From positions 12,161-76,160 of the forward strand of contig JBGSPI010000095.1 of assembly GCA_041738715.1 (NCBI GenBank): a DNA stretch of 64,000 nucleotides, in the 5' to 3' direction. This document shows, piece after piece, positions 1-8,846 of this stretch. Under the pieces are notes generated by a model. It searched no databases. It was not told the origin of the DNA and saw nothing but the letters and a program-made list of their open reading frames with translations. How positions within the stretch are numbered: the stretch's first letter is position 1; every line of letters starts with the position of its first letter. Made by a program: the position numbers and the translations under genes. The DNA comes from Chamaesiphon sp041738715. Lineage in GTDB: Bacteria > Cyanobacteriota > Cyanobacteriia > Cyanobacteriales > Chamaesiphonaceae.

Positions 1-1863
1 GTCGATCGTCAATTATATAATTTGGGAGATAAGAAATATCTGCTCAGTCCACAGGACTTAGCTGGATTGTCAGTATTACCAGAAATTGTTAAAAGTGGGG
101 TCAGTTGTCTAAAAATTGAAGGTAGACTTAAGACACCTGAATATGTAGCGAGTGTGACGCGAGTATATCGACAGGCTCTAGATAAAATTGTTGAAGATTT
201 AGATAGATCTGAAGATGAGCAAGGTCGAGACTTGTACAGTCTAGAAATGGCATTTTCACGCGGACTATATACCGGCTGGTTTGAAGGGATTGATAATCAA
301 GCTTTAGTTCATGCCAGATTTGGGAAAAAACGTGGCGTATATTTAGGCGAAGTAATTCGAGTATATCCCGATCGAGATGCAATTATGCTCAATCCGATCG
401 CCCCGATAGAAGCTGGCGACGGCATTGTCTTTGATAGTGGACATCCTGAAGCTAGAGAAGAAGGTGGGCGAGTATATGAGGTATTTAAAGGGAGTAGTCA
501 CAATGCCGAAACTATGCTGACATTTGGACGGGGTGCGGTCAATTTTCGGCAGATAAATATTGGTGATAAGATCTGGAAAACTAGCGATCCAAAACTAGAT
601 AAACAAGTTCGTCAAACCTATGCTGGAGATATCCCCCAATTCCAACGCTCGATCGATTTAGAAATACATGGAGAAATTGGTTATCCATTAATAGTGATCG
701 CCCGTGATGAACAGGGACACGTTGTGCGCGTAGAATCAGAAATATTACTAGTCGCCGCCCAAAATCAACCACTGAATGATGACAAACTAAAATCCCAATT
801 AGGCAGACTAGGTAATACCCCTTTCTGTTTAGGCAATCTCACCAATCAGCTAAGTGGTGATTTGATGCTACCTGTCAGCGCACTGAACCAGATCCGTCGA
901 GAATTAGTGAGTAAATTAATAGCAGTCCGCAGCCAGCCAAAACAGTGGCAATTACTCACCGATCGCCACTTATCGGACTTACTACCTAATGTTGGCAAAA
1001 TTTATATTCAACCGCCACAGTTAATTATTTTAGTCCGCAAACTAGATCAAATTCCCGCCGCGATCGAATCTGGTGCCACCACGATCTATTGCGAACTCGA
1101 AGATCCGCGTCAATACCGCCAAGCAGTAGAATTAGTCCACGCCGCTAAACAGACCAAAATCAATCCCCCACAAATATTTGTTGCCCCACCACGGATTACC
1201 AAACCAGGGGAAAATTGGATTTTAGAACAAGTTCGATCGAGTGATGCTGACGGCTATTTAATCCGCAATTATGACCATCTAGAGTTTTTCAAAACCGAAC
1301 GTTGTATCGGCGATTTTGCCCTTAATGTCGCCAATCCTCTCACCGCCGACCATTTTTACCAAAACTATACTTTAGAACGTCTCACAGCCTCCTACGACCT
1401 CAATATCGACCAATTGACCTACTTGATCCGCAGTTGTCCCCGTGATTGGTTTGAAGTAACCATCCATCAACACATGCCCATGTTTCATATGGAACATTGC
1501 GTATTTTGTGCCTTCCTCTCCGACGGCACCGACTACACCAATTGCGGTCGCCCCTGCGAAGAACATCAGGTCAAATTGCGCGACAGAGTAGGCACAGAAC
1601 ATATCCTCAAAGCCGACGCTGGTTGTCGGAATACGATCTTTAATGGGACTGCACAAACTGGGGCTGAATATGTCCACCGCCTATTGGAATTGGGCATCAA
1701 TCACTTACGGATCGAATTTGTCGATGAATCACCCGCACAAGTCAGTCAAACGATCGGCTACTATCAACAATTAATCGGTGGTCAAATTAGTGGTACAGAG
1801 TTGTGGCAAGGCTTGAAATTGAGCAATCAGTTAGGCGTTACTCGCGGTTCTCTGGGAGTGTAA
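1..1863 (+). CDS. U32 family peptidase/hydroxylase-like protein, 5' truncated by the window edge
   Basis: The reading frame is open from base 1, so the true start lies upstream; 620 residues are visible. The C-terminal half carries the clustered cysteines of U32 proteins (HCVFC, then NCGRPC, then a later GCRNT, about residues 495-545), which in the family bind an iron-sulfur cluster. The central insert resembles the DUF3656 region of the long U32 form. Characterised long members (E. coli RlhA) hydroxylate a cytidine in 23S rRNA, while others were annotated as collagenase-like peptidases. RNA modification is therefore a family-based inference, not something visible here. No terminator is obvious before recJ. 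Confidence 0.85.
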   Translation, partial: VDRQLYNLGDKKYLLSPQDLAGLSVLPEIVKSGVSCLKIEGRLKTPEYVASVTRVYRQALDKIVEDLDRSEDEQGRDLYSLEMAFSRGLYTGWFEGIDNQALVHARFGKKRGVYLGEVIRVYPDRDAIMLNPIAPIEAGDGIVFDSGHPEAREEGGRVYEVFKGSSHNAETMLTFGRGAVNFRQINIGDKIWKTSDPKLDKQVRQTYAGDIPQFQRSIDLEIHGEIGYPLIVIARDEQGHVVRVESEILLVAAQNQPLNDDKLKSQLGRLGNTPFCLGNLTNQLSGDLMLPVSALNQIRRELVSKLIAVRSQPKQWQLLTDRHLSDLLPNVGKIYIQPPQLIILVRKLDQIPAAIESGATTIYCELEDPRQYRQAVELVHAAKQTKINPPQIFVAPPRITKPGENWILEQVRSSDADGYLIRNYDHLEFFKTERCIGDFALNVANPLTADHFYQNYTLERLTASYDLNIDQLTYLIRSCPRDWFEVTIHQHMPMFHMEHCVFCAFLSDGTDYTNCGRPCEEHQVKLRDRVGTEHILKADAGCRNTIFNGTAQTGAEYVHRLLELGINHLRIEFVDESPAQVSQTIGYYQQLIGGQISGTELWQGLKLSNQLGVTRGSLGV

Positions 1864-1981
1864 GACCCTGTTTTGTCTCTAGTCTAGATTTTTCTTGTCC
1901 CTGTAACCGTTTCAGGAGTTTTCTCCACTACTAAGGTACCTACCCATTGAAAGACTCTCTACCCCTACCCTTTATTCCCTG

Positions 1982-4315
1982 ATGCTAAATTGGCAAATCC
2001 CGCCGCAATTAGACATCCCCACTGAATTTGTTACTGCTGTGCGGGCGTGTAAACCAACAATTAATGGTAAATATGCTGCAAGACTACTATGGCAACGGGG
2101 GATGAGGGATATCAGTCAGCTTGCTGGTTATCTTGACTCCGAGAGTTATCAGCCGAGTAGTCCATTTGCGTTTGGTGCCGAAATGACGGCGGCGATGGAG
2201 CGATTAAAACGAGCGCACATTTTTGGTGAAAAGGTGACAATTTGGGGTGATTTTGATGCGGATGGGGTGACGGCTACTAGTGTGCTGTGGGATGGCTTGG
2301 GTCAGTTTTTTCAGCAGGTAGATCGGCTCGATTATTATATTCCCAACCGGATGAAAGAATCTCACGGCTTGAATAAGTCGGGGATTAAAAAATTGGCTGC
2401 TAAAGGGACAAAACTAATAGTTACTTGTGACACTGGCAGTACCAATATTCAAGAGGTAGAATATGCCGCTAAATTAGGTATTGATGTTATCATCACCGAT
2501 CATCATACTTTACCACGAGAACGTCCACCTGTAACGGCGATTATTAACCCCCGTTATTTTGATTCTAATCACCCATTATTTCATCTTTCCGGGGTAGCTG
2601 TTGCTTATAAATTAGTTGAAGCTTTATATCTAACTTTGCCGGATATTCCTCAACAACCTGTTGAGTATTTATTAGACCTCGTAGCGATCGGTTTAATTGC
2701 CGATCTAGTGCAACTTAGTGGCGATTGTCGGTACTTGGCGCAGCAGGGAATTAAACGGTTAACTTTACAGAATCAATCAGGGATTGAAGGATTTAGACCA
2801 GGCGTAAATAAGTTATTGCAATTGTGTAAGCGAAATGGCGATCGACCGACGGATATTTCGTTTGGGATTGCACCGAGAATTAATGCGATTAGTCGGATTC
2901 ATGGGGATGCCAGTTTTGGGGTGGAATTATTAACTAGTCGGGATGTCGATCGATGTCACGATCTGGCGGCGGAAACTGAACTTGCCAATACTCGGCGGAA
3001 GGAATTGCAGAAAAATACGCTGATTCAAGTTCAGCAGAAGTTAGCTGAATTAGATTTATCGACGACTTCGGTGATTGTGCTAGTCGATAATAATTGGTCG
3101 CCAGGAGTATTAGGTTTAGTTGCCGGACAAATCGCCCAAGAGCAGGGTAAACCGACGATTTTATTAAGTACGACTAGCGATGGGGTTGGCAAGGAGAAAG
3201 TCAAGGTTGCTAGAGGTTCTGCTCGATCGACTCAAAATATCGATCTCTATCAATTGGTTAATTCTCAAGCTCATTTACTCAATAGTTTTGGCGGACATCC
3301 ATTTGCGGCTGGGATGAGTATTGATGTCGATCGAATTCCGCTATTCACTGAAGCTATCGACCAACAATTACATTCAACGATCGGCGAATTACCCTCACCC
3401 TCGATCGCGATCAATTTAGTAATTACTTGTGCGGATTTACATCGCGCTGACGGACGCGAGTTGTTTGAAGATTTACTGTTGCTTGAGCCTTATGGAATGG
3501 GCAATTCAGTTCCTAAATTATTAATTAATAATTGCACGTTTAAAGACGTGAAAAATAAAAACATTCGCGATCATAACGGAAATAAAGTTCAATACATTAA
3601 AACTGAATTTAAACTGATTGACAAGACAAATCAAACTGGCTTTCCAGGAATCTGGTGGGGTCATTATGATTATGAGATTCCACTGGTAAATTGTGATGCG
3701 ATCGTTGAATTAGATTTCAATTCGTATCAAAAGCGGTGGGAAGTTAGATTGATTGAAGTTCGTCCGGCGGCAGTGGAACATCAACCAGTAGTCGATCGAC
3801 ATTACAGTGTCAAAGTTCTCGATTTTCGCCGAGATCCGATCGATACTAAGTCTACCGAATCAGATCCAATTATTTGGGTAGAACAATGTCCAAAAAGTTG
3901 GACACAGTTGCAATCGTATTACCGCCAAGCAGCACTAACCAATAGTCACTTGGCTCTCAACTATGAAGCGACAGATTTACCGAGTAGTCGAGAGATATTT
4001 CAACAGTTAGTCGGTATCGCCAAATACCTAGCAAGTCGCCAGGAAGAGGCGAGTTTAGACAAGTTAACATCAAAACTCAATATTGGCGATCGAGCCTTGC
4101 AGATCGGGCTAAATGCGCTGCGAGAGATTGGTTTTCAGGTGTCGAAGGGGAAAAGCGCAACTGACCTGCGGATCGAATTTCCAGACCGAGTGACGAACCA
4201 TGAGGTTGATTTGTACTCTCTGCCACCAGTCCAGAAGTTTCTAGCCGCGATCGAGGAAGAGCAGTTTAATCAGAATTATTTTTTACAAGTGCCAATATAT
4301 ATGATGGTCTTTTAA
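1982..4315 (+). CDS. recJ: Single-stranded-DNA-specific exonuclease RecJ
   Basis: DHH-superfamily 5'-3' ssDNA exonuclease acting in recombinational repair and mismatch repair. Motif I is GDFDADG (about residues 89-95), the DHH motif lies in IITDHHTLP (about 170), motif IV is AIGLIADL (about 235) and the DHHA1 glycine-rich motif is FGGHPFAAGM (about 435). All metal-binding motifs look intact. At 777 aa it is longer than the roughly 570 aa E. coli enzyme; the extra C-terminal part after about residue 600 resembles the extended cyanobacterial form and has no motif I can name. ATG start at 1982, 118 bases after the U32 gene, same strand. Confidence 0.96.
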   Translation: MLNWQIPPQLDIPTEFVTAVRACKPTINGKYAARLLWQRGMRDISQLAGYLDSESYQPSSPFAFGAEMTAAMERLKRAHIFGEKVTIWGDFDADGVTATSVLWDGLGQFFQQVDRLDYYIPNRMKESHGLNKSGIKKLAAKGTKLIVTCDTGSTNIQEVEYAAKLGIDVIITDHHTLPRERPPVTAIINPRYFDSNHPLFHLSGVAVAYKLVEALYLTLPDIPQQPVEYLLDLVAIGLIADLVQLSGDCRYLAQQGIKRLTLQNQSGIEGFRPGVNKLLQLCKRNGDRPTDISFGIAPRINAISRIHGDASFGVELLTSRDVDRCHDLAAETELANTRRKELQKNTLIQVQQKLAELDLSTTSVIVLVDNNWSPGVLGLVAGQIAQEQGKPTILLSTTSDGVGKEKVKVARGSARSTQNIDLYQLVNSQAHLLNSFGGHPFAAGMSIDVDRIPLFTEAIDQQLHSTIGELPSPSIAINLVITCADLHRADGRELFEDLLLLEPYGMGNSVPKLLINNCTFKDVKNKNIRDHNGNKVQYIKTEFKLIDKTNQTGFPGIWWGHYDYEIPLVNCDAIVELDFNSYQKRWEVRLIEVRPAAVEHQPVVDRHYSVKVLDFRRDPIDTKSTESDPIIWVEQCPKSWTQLQSYYRQAALTNSHLALNYEATDLPSSREIFQQLVGIAKYLASRQEEASLDKLTSKLNIGDRALQIGLNALREIGFQVSKGKSATDLRIEFPDRVTNHEVDLYSLPPVQKFLAAIEEEQFNQNYFLQVPIYMMVF

Positions 4316-4410
4316 GAGATCTTATCCAGTTCCAAGCTGCTCATAATCCTTCTAGTACCTAGATTGTCTGAGATATATGAAGACACTAATCAACATCTGT
4401 GTAAAATTTC

Positions 4411-4440
4411 TTGCAAAAAATATGCAATAGCTGATAGGAT
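4411..4440 (+). promoter_or_regulatory. Candidate promoter of the iron-uptake porin
   Basis: TTGCAA at 4411-4416 and TAGGAT at 4435-4440, separated by 18 bases, resemble -35 and -10 elements just upstream of the structured leader. TTGCA and TGCAA also form a short inverted repeat here. This is inference from spacing only. Confidence 0.35.
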
Positions 4441-4448
4441 GCAAAGAA

Positions 4449-4510
4449 GGGGTTAAGCGTCATTACCTGGACTCAATGGATATCCATCAGTCCGGTCAAA
4501 ACTTAACCCC
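4449..4510 (+). promoter_or_regulatory. Structured 5' leader (nested stem-loop) of the porin gene
   Basis: A perfect 9-bp outer stem (GGGGTTAAG at 4449-4457 with CTTAACCCC at 4502-4510) encloses a second stem (ACC plus GGACT at 4465-4473 with AGTCC plus GGT at 4489-4496) and an inner ATGG/CCAT hairpin inside the palindrome ATGGATATCCAT (4476-4487). The structure ends 24 bases before the porin ATG and no clear Shine-Dalgarno is visible between them. It may be a cis-regulatory element or an RNA-binding site. It is not followed by a T-run, so it is unlikely to be a simple terminator. Confidence 0.6.
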
Positions 4511-4534
4511 AAATCAAAAATCACTATCTCCATC

Positions 4535-6157
4535 ATGAAAGGTTCTGCCCTCATTTGCAATAGCTGTGGGCTATTGTTGCTTGCTCAATTAGCGATCGCC
4601 CAAAACGCGACCGCGCTGCCATCGGATGTTTCAACTCCAGTAGATTCAGTGAATATCGTCCAAGTCAATTCACCCTCAAACTTGCTGGTACAGCGGCGAA
4701 AAAAACCTGTACAACGGCGGACAGTCAAGCCACAGACTCGACCTATTCAGTTGAATCCTGTTGCAGTACCGCCACCACCCCAAGTGGGTGGCAGTGTTTG
4801 GGCACTGACAACACTCCAATCTCTCGCCGAGCGGTATGGTTGTAGCGTACCAATGGGAAACCAGGAAATTACCCGGACTGAGTTTGCGACCAGTCTGAAT
4901 GGTTGTATCCTCAAAATGGAAGAAGCGATCGCGACCAAAGCAGTCGAACCAGTCAAAGAAGACATTGCCGCACTCGAAACATTGCAGCAAGAATTTGCCT
5001 CAGAACTAGCCACACTGATTATTCGGCTCGATGAAAAAGCTGACAAATCCAGGCAGTTTTCCACCACGACTAAGCTTGCAGGTGAAGCAATTTTTGCCGC
5101 AGCCGACACAGTTGGGAATAATGCGACTGGTAGCGACCGGACTGTTCCCGTTTTTGGCTATCGTGCCCGATTGAATTTTAATGCCAGTTTTACAGGTAAA
5201 GATCAATTGCGCGTCAGGCTTCAGGCGAGAGATGTGCCCCAATTTAGCGGCGGTACCAGCACCGGAACGAACATGACTCGCCTCAGCTTTGATGGTCAAG
5301 GTGGCTCAGGAGTCACTATTGATGACTTCTTCTATAGATTTCCAGTTGGTTCTAATACTAATGTTTGGCTAATTGCCAATGGTTATGGAAGTGATAACCT
5401 GGCCCCCCATCTTTCACCCATATCTAGCAGTGGACGGGGTGCTATCTCACGATTGGCACGTTTCAGCCCCATCTACCGTCAAGTAGAAGGGCCAGGTGTG
5501 GCAATCCAACACCAATTTAGCGATGACGTTAACCTGTCATTGGCATATAGAGCTAGAAATGGTACCAATGCTACTCCAGGTAACGGGATCTTTAATGGTA
5601 ACTATGGAGCTTTAGCTCAATTAACCGTTAAACCCGCCGCCGGATTGGATATTGGCGTGCAATATGCTAATACCTACTTTCCCGCTGGAGCCGCTAACGT
5701 TGCTGGTGGAACTGGGAGTGACTTTGCCCAAACTCCCTTTGCGGCAAATACAGCAACGGAAGCGAGTACCTATGGAGTTGTCGCTAGTTACACGTTTAGT
5801 CCCGAATTTAGCCTCTCTGGTTGGGCTGGATATACCAACGCCAAAGGTCAATCGGGAACAGATGCCGGACGCAGTGCCTCAGTCTCGAACTGGATGATGA
5901 CTTTAGGATTTCCCGATTTAGGCCAAAAAGGGAATTTCGGCGCACTGAGTGTCGGAATGCCACCCAAAGCCACTGACAATGACAATGCTGCTCGACGAGA
6001 TTCAGGTACATCCCTCCATGTTGAGGCATCCTATCGCCATCAGGTCAGTGAAAATATCGCCGTTACACCAGGGCTAGTTGTGATTACAAATCCCAACCAT
6101 AATTCGACCAATCCCACTCAAATCGTTGGCGTAGTCAGGACAACTCTAAGTTTTTAA
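4535..6157 (+). CDS. Iron-uptake-type outer-membrane porin (SLH + OprB-like barrel)
   Basis: Cyanobacterial porin of 540 aa. An N-terminal signal peptide (about residues 1-27, ending near AIAQNATA) is followed by a proline/arginine-rich linker, then an SLH-like segment (about 84-140, with TTLQSLAERYGC and ITRTEFATSLNGC), a short coiled coil (about 141-172), and a glycine/aromatic-rich beta-barrel from about 180 to a terminal phenylalanine. The SLH part anchors such porins to cell-wall polysaccharide. The next three genes are an iron-type ABC importer, which supports a role in passing iron or other small solutes across the outer membrane. Substrate is inferred from context. Confidence 0.88.
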   Translation: MKGSALICNSCGLLLLAQLAIAQNATALPSDVSTPVDSVNIVQVNSPSNLLVQRRKKPVQRRTVKPQTRPIQLNPVAVPPPPQVGGSVWALTTLQSLAERYGCSVPMGNQEITRTEFATSLNGCILKMEEAIATKAVEPVKEDIAALETLQQEFASELATLIIRLDEKADKSRQFSTTTKLAGEAIFAAADTVGNNATGSDRTVPVFGYRARLNFNASFTGKDQLRVRLQARDVPQFSGGTSTGTNMTRLSFDGQGGSGVTIDDFFYRFPVGSNTNVWLIANGYGSDNLAPHLSPISSSGRGAISRLARFSPIYRQVEGPGVAIQHQFSDDVNLSLAYRARNGTNATPGNGIFNGNYGALAQLTVKPAAGLDIGVQYANTYFPAGAANVAGGTGSDFAQTPFAANTATEASTYGVVASYTFSPEFSLSGWAGYTNAKGQSGTDAGRSASVSNWMMTLGFPDLGQKGNFGALSVGMPPKATDNDNAARRDSGTSLHVEASYRHQVSENIAVTPGLVVITNPNHNSTNPTQIVGVVRTTLSF

Positions 6158-6163
6158 AAGTCC

Positions 6164-6192
6164 AGGGGTCAATTAGACAACTTTTGACCCCT
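6164..6192 (+). terminator. Intercistronic hairpin between porin and binding-protein gene
   Basis: A perfect 9-bp inverted repeat, AGGGGTCAA (6164-6172) and TTGACCCCT (6184-6192), lies just after the porin stop. There is no T-run, so it may be an mRNA-stabilising or attenuating hairpin that sets different levels of porin and ABC transporter rather than a full terminator. Confidence 0.55.
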
Positions 6193-6245
6193 ACTAACTC
6201 TTCCCACTATTTACTCATTAATTCATCAAATTGGAGACTAGAAAA

Positions 6246-7250
6246 TTGAAAAGATCTACACTAATCACCGCAGCATTTAGCGGTTTAGCCTTGGTGGTGG
6301 TTTCGGGGATTGTGATGAGCGTTCAAGCCCAGACAATTACCATCTATTCGGGTAGAGGTCAAAAACTAATTCAGCCATTAATCGATCAAGCCAAAAGTGA
6401 ATTGGGGCTGGACATCAAAGTCCGCTATGGTGACACCGCCGAGTTAGCCATCTCCTTATTAGAAGAAGGTAAGAATAGTCGTGCAGACTTATTTTTTGCC
6501 CAAGATGCGGGTGCTTTGGGTGCGCTAGAGAAACAAAATCGCTTACGAACGATTCCGGCTAATTTACTCAATCAAGTCGATAGTAAATTTCGATCGCCGA
6601 ATGGCAAGTGGATGGGGATTTCTGGACGCGCCCGTGTTATCAACTACAATACGAAACTGGTAAAACCAAACGAGTTACCCACTTCAATTAACGCGCTCAC
6701 TCAGCCGAAATGGCGCGGTAAAGTAGCTTGGGCACCAACAAATGGTTCTTTCCAATCATTTGTGACGGCGATGCGAGAGGTCGATGGAGATGCCAAAACG
6801 CTCCAATGGCTCAAGGCAATGAAGGCGAATGGTGCCAAAGATTATCGGAACAATACAGCGATTGTCGAGGCACTGGGACGTGGGGAGGTATCATTAGGTT
6901 TGGTCAATAACTATTACTTGCCTAACTTCAAAAAAACGCAGCCAAATGTCCCTGTAGCGGCACATTATACAAAGAAAGATGCTGGATCGATGATTAATGT
7001 GGCTGGAGTCGCAATCATGAATTCGACTAAACAATCAGCAGCAGTCGAAAAGTTCATTGGTTATTTACTCAGACCGACGGCACAATCTTATTTTGCTAAG
7101 GTGAATAATGAATACCCGTTGTTGAAAAAAGCACCAGGGCCAGCCAATCAAATCCCGATCAATAAAATCAGCACTCCTGCTATTAATTTATCAAACTTGG
7201 ATGACTTGCCAGGGACATTAAATCTATTGCAAAAGGCTGGGGTTTTATAA
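6246..7250 (+). CDS. Iron(III) ABC transporter periplasmic substrate-binding protein
   Basis: Periplasmic ferric-iron-binding protein of the FbpA/FutA type, 334 aa from the TTG at 6246. That start is preferred because GGAG (6233-6236) lies nine bases upstream; an in-frame TTG at 6231 would place the ribosome site inside the gene. A Sec-type signal peptide ends near VQAQ; there is no lipobox cysteine. The mature protein opens with TITIYSGRG and has the paired tyrosines NNYY (about residue 220), as in FbpA iron sites. The N-terminal His of classical FbpA/FutA is not evident, so the iron coordination may differ. Followed three bases later by the permease gene. Confidence 0.88.
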   Translation: MKRSTLITAAFSGLALVVVSGIVMSVQAQTITIYSGRGQKLIQPLIDQAKSELGLDIKVRYGDTAELAISLLEEGKNSRADLFFAQDAGALGALEKQNRLRTIPANLLNQVDSKFRSPNGKWMGISGRARVINYNTKLVKPNELPTSINALTQPKWRGKVAWAPTNGSFQSFVTAMREVDGDAKTLQWLKAMKANGAKDYRNNTAIVEALGRGEVSLGLVNNYYLPNFKKTQPNVPVAAHYTKKDAGSMINVAGVAIMNSTKQSAAVEKFIGYLLRPTAQSYFAKVNNEYPLLKKAPGPANQIPINKISTPAINLSNLDDLPGTLNLLQKAGVL

Positions 7251-7253
7251 AAG

Positions 7254-8828
7254 TTGAAATCGGTTCGTCCTCCATTATTTTTAACATTAGCGGCTGGGGT
7301 TGTGGCGATCGCCATTTCCCTGCCTTTAACTTATTTAGTTATTCGGACATTTGGTGTGGGTGTGGCAGAACTATGGGAATTAATTTCTCGCCCGCGCCAT
7401 GTTGAAGTGTTTGTGAATAGTGCGGCTGTAGCCGCAACCGTAACTTTATTCTCGCTTTTAATTGCGGTACCGTTAGCCTTTCTAACTGTCAGAACAGATT
7501 TGCCAGGACGTAAATTTTGGTCGATTGTTACCACCTTACCTTTGGCTGTGCCCAGTTATGTTGGCAGTTTTGCCTTGATTGCTGCCTTTGCACCGAGAGG
7601 CAGTTTTTTACAGATATTACTAGAACCATTGGGCATTGAAGAATTACCATCTATTTATGGTTTCTGGGGTACAGTTCTAGCTATTACATTATTTACATAT
7701 CCCTACTTATTGCTCAGTATTCGCTCTGGATTGCAAGGTATCGATCCAGCACTCGAAGAGGCTGCTCGTAGTTTAAATTGTACAAACAGAGAAACATTTT
7801 TTCGAGTTGTTTTACCTCAGTTAAAACCATCAATTATTGCGGGTAGCTTGTTGGTCGCTTTATACGCTTTGCGTGATTTTGGTACGCCTTCTTTGATGCG
7901 ATTTGATACCTTTACGCGAGCGATATTTATTCAGTATAAATCGAGCTTTAATCGTAACTCGGCGGCGGCTTTATCATTGATGCTAGTGTTACTAGTCTTG
8001 ATGATTTTATTATTGGAGTATCGAGTGCGATCGCGGGCAGTTTATTATAGTCGTGGCTCGGCTTCACTGCGTCCGCCCAAAATTGCCCAGCTAGGCATCT
8101 GGAAATTTCCGGCTGTGGCTTTTTGCTTATTAATTACTAGTTTCGGTGTGTTGTTACCAGTGGGCATCACATTATTTTGGATTTTCCGTGAAATCGACAG
8201 TCAATATAACTTTGCTAATTTATTTACGGCATCTTTTAATTCAATTTTAGCGGCTGGGCTTGCCGCATTAGCTGCAACTATTTTTGCCATTCCCGTAGCG
8301 ATTCTGGCGGTGCGGTTTCCGAGCAAAATTAGTGCTGCGATCGAGCGGGCTTCCTATCTCAGTTTTGGCATTCCAGGGATTGCGATCGCCTTTTCTTTAG
8401 TATTTTTCGGAGCTAATTATCTGCCTGTTTTATATCAAACTTTACCAATGTTGATATTTGCCTATCTAATTTTATTTCTACCCCAGTCGATCGGCACAGT
8501 TCGCAGTACATTACTGCAAGTGAATCCTCAATTAGAAGAATCAGCTAGGAGTCTCGGTCGGAACCCCGCGCAGACAATTAGAGATGTGACTATACCATTA
8601 GTTAAAACGGGAATTCTCAGTGGTGCAGTGTTAGTATTTCTCACAGCAGTTAAAGAATTGCCAGCAACCATGCTATTAGCTCCAATTGGCTTTGATACCT
8701 TAGCCGTACAAATTTGGCAAGCAACCGAAAATGTTAGTTTTGTCGATGCAGCCTGGGCTTCACTTCTGATGTTAGTTGTCTCGATCGGTGCAACATTAAC
8801 GATCCTATCTCAAGAAAACATTAAATAG
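7254..8828 (+). CDS. Iron ABC transporter permease (fused two-half FbpB/FutB type)
   Basis: Inner-membrane permease of 524 aa with two homologous halves of about six membrane helices each. Each half carries an EAA-type cytoplasmic loop that contacts the ATPase: EEAARSLNCTNRETFFRVVL (about 165-185) and EESARSLGRNPAQTIRDVTI (about 430-450). The fused form is characteristic of ferric-iron importers of the Fbp/Fut group. It starts with TTG at 7254, three bases after the binding-protein stop, so translation is probably coupled; the ATPase follows 18 bases downstream. Confidence 0.92.
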   Translation: MKSVRPPLFLTLAAGVVAIAISLPLTYLVIRTFGVGVAELWELISRPRHVEVFVNSAAVAATVTLFSLLIAVPLAFLTVRTDLPGRKFWSIVTTLPLAVPSYVGSFALIAAFAPRGSFLQILLEPLGIEELPSIYGFWGTVLAITLFTYPYLLLSIRSGLQGIDPALEEAARSLNCTNRETFFRVVLPQLKPSIIAGSLLVALYALRDFGTPSLMRFDTFTRAIFIQYKSSFNRNSAAALSLMLVLLVLMILLLEYRVRSRAVYYSRGSASLRPPKIAQLGIWKFPAVAFCLLITSFGVLLPVGITLFWIFREIDSQYNFANLFTASFNSILAAGLAALAATIFAIPVAILAVRFPSKISAAIERASYLSFGIPGIAIAFSLVFFGANYLPVLYQTLPMLIFAYLILFLPQSIGTVRSTLLQVNPQLEESARSLGRNPAQTIRDVTIPLVKTGILSGAVLVFLTAVKELPATMLLAPIGFDTLAVQIWQATENVSFVDAAWASLLMLVVSIGATLTILSQENIK

Positions 8829-8846
8829 TTCATCAATTTATCTATT

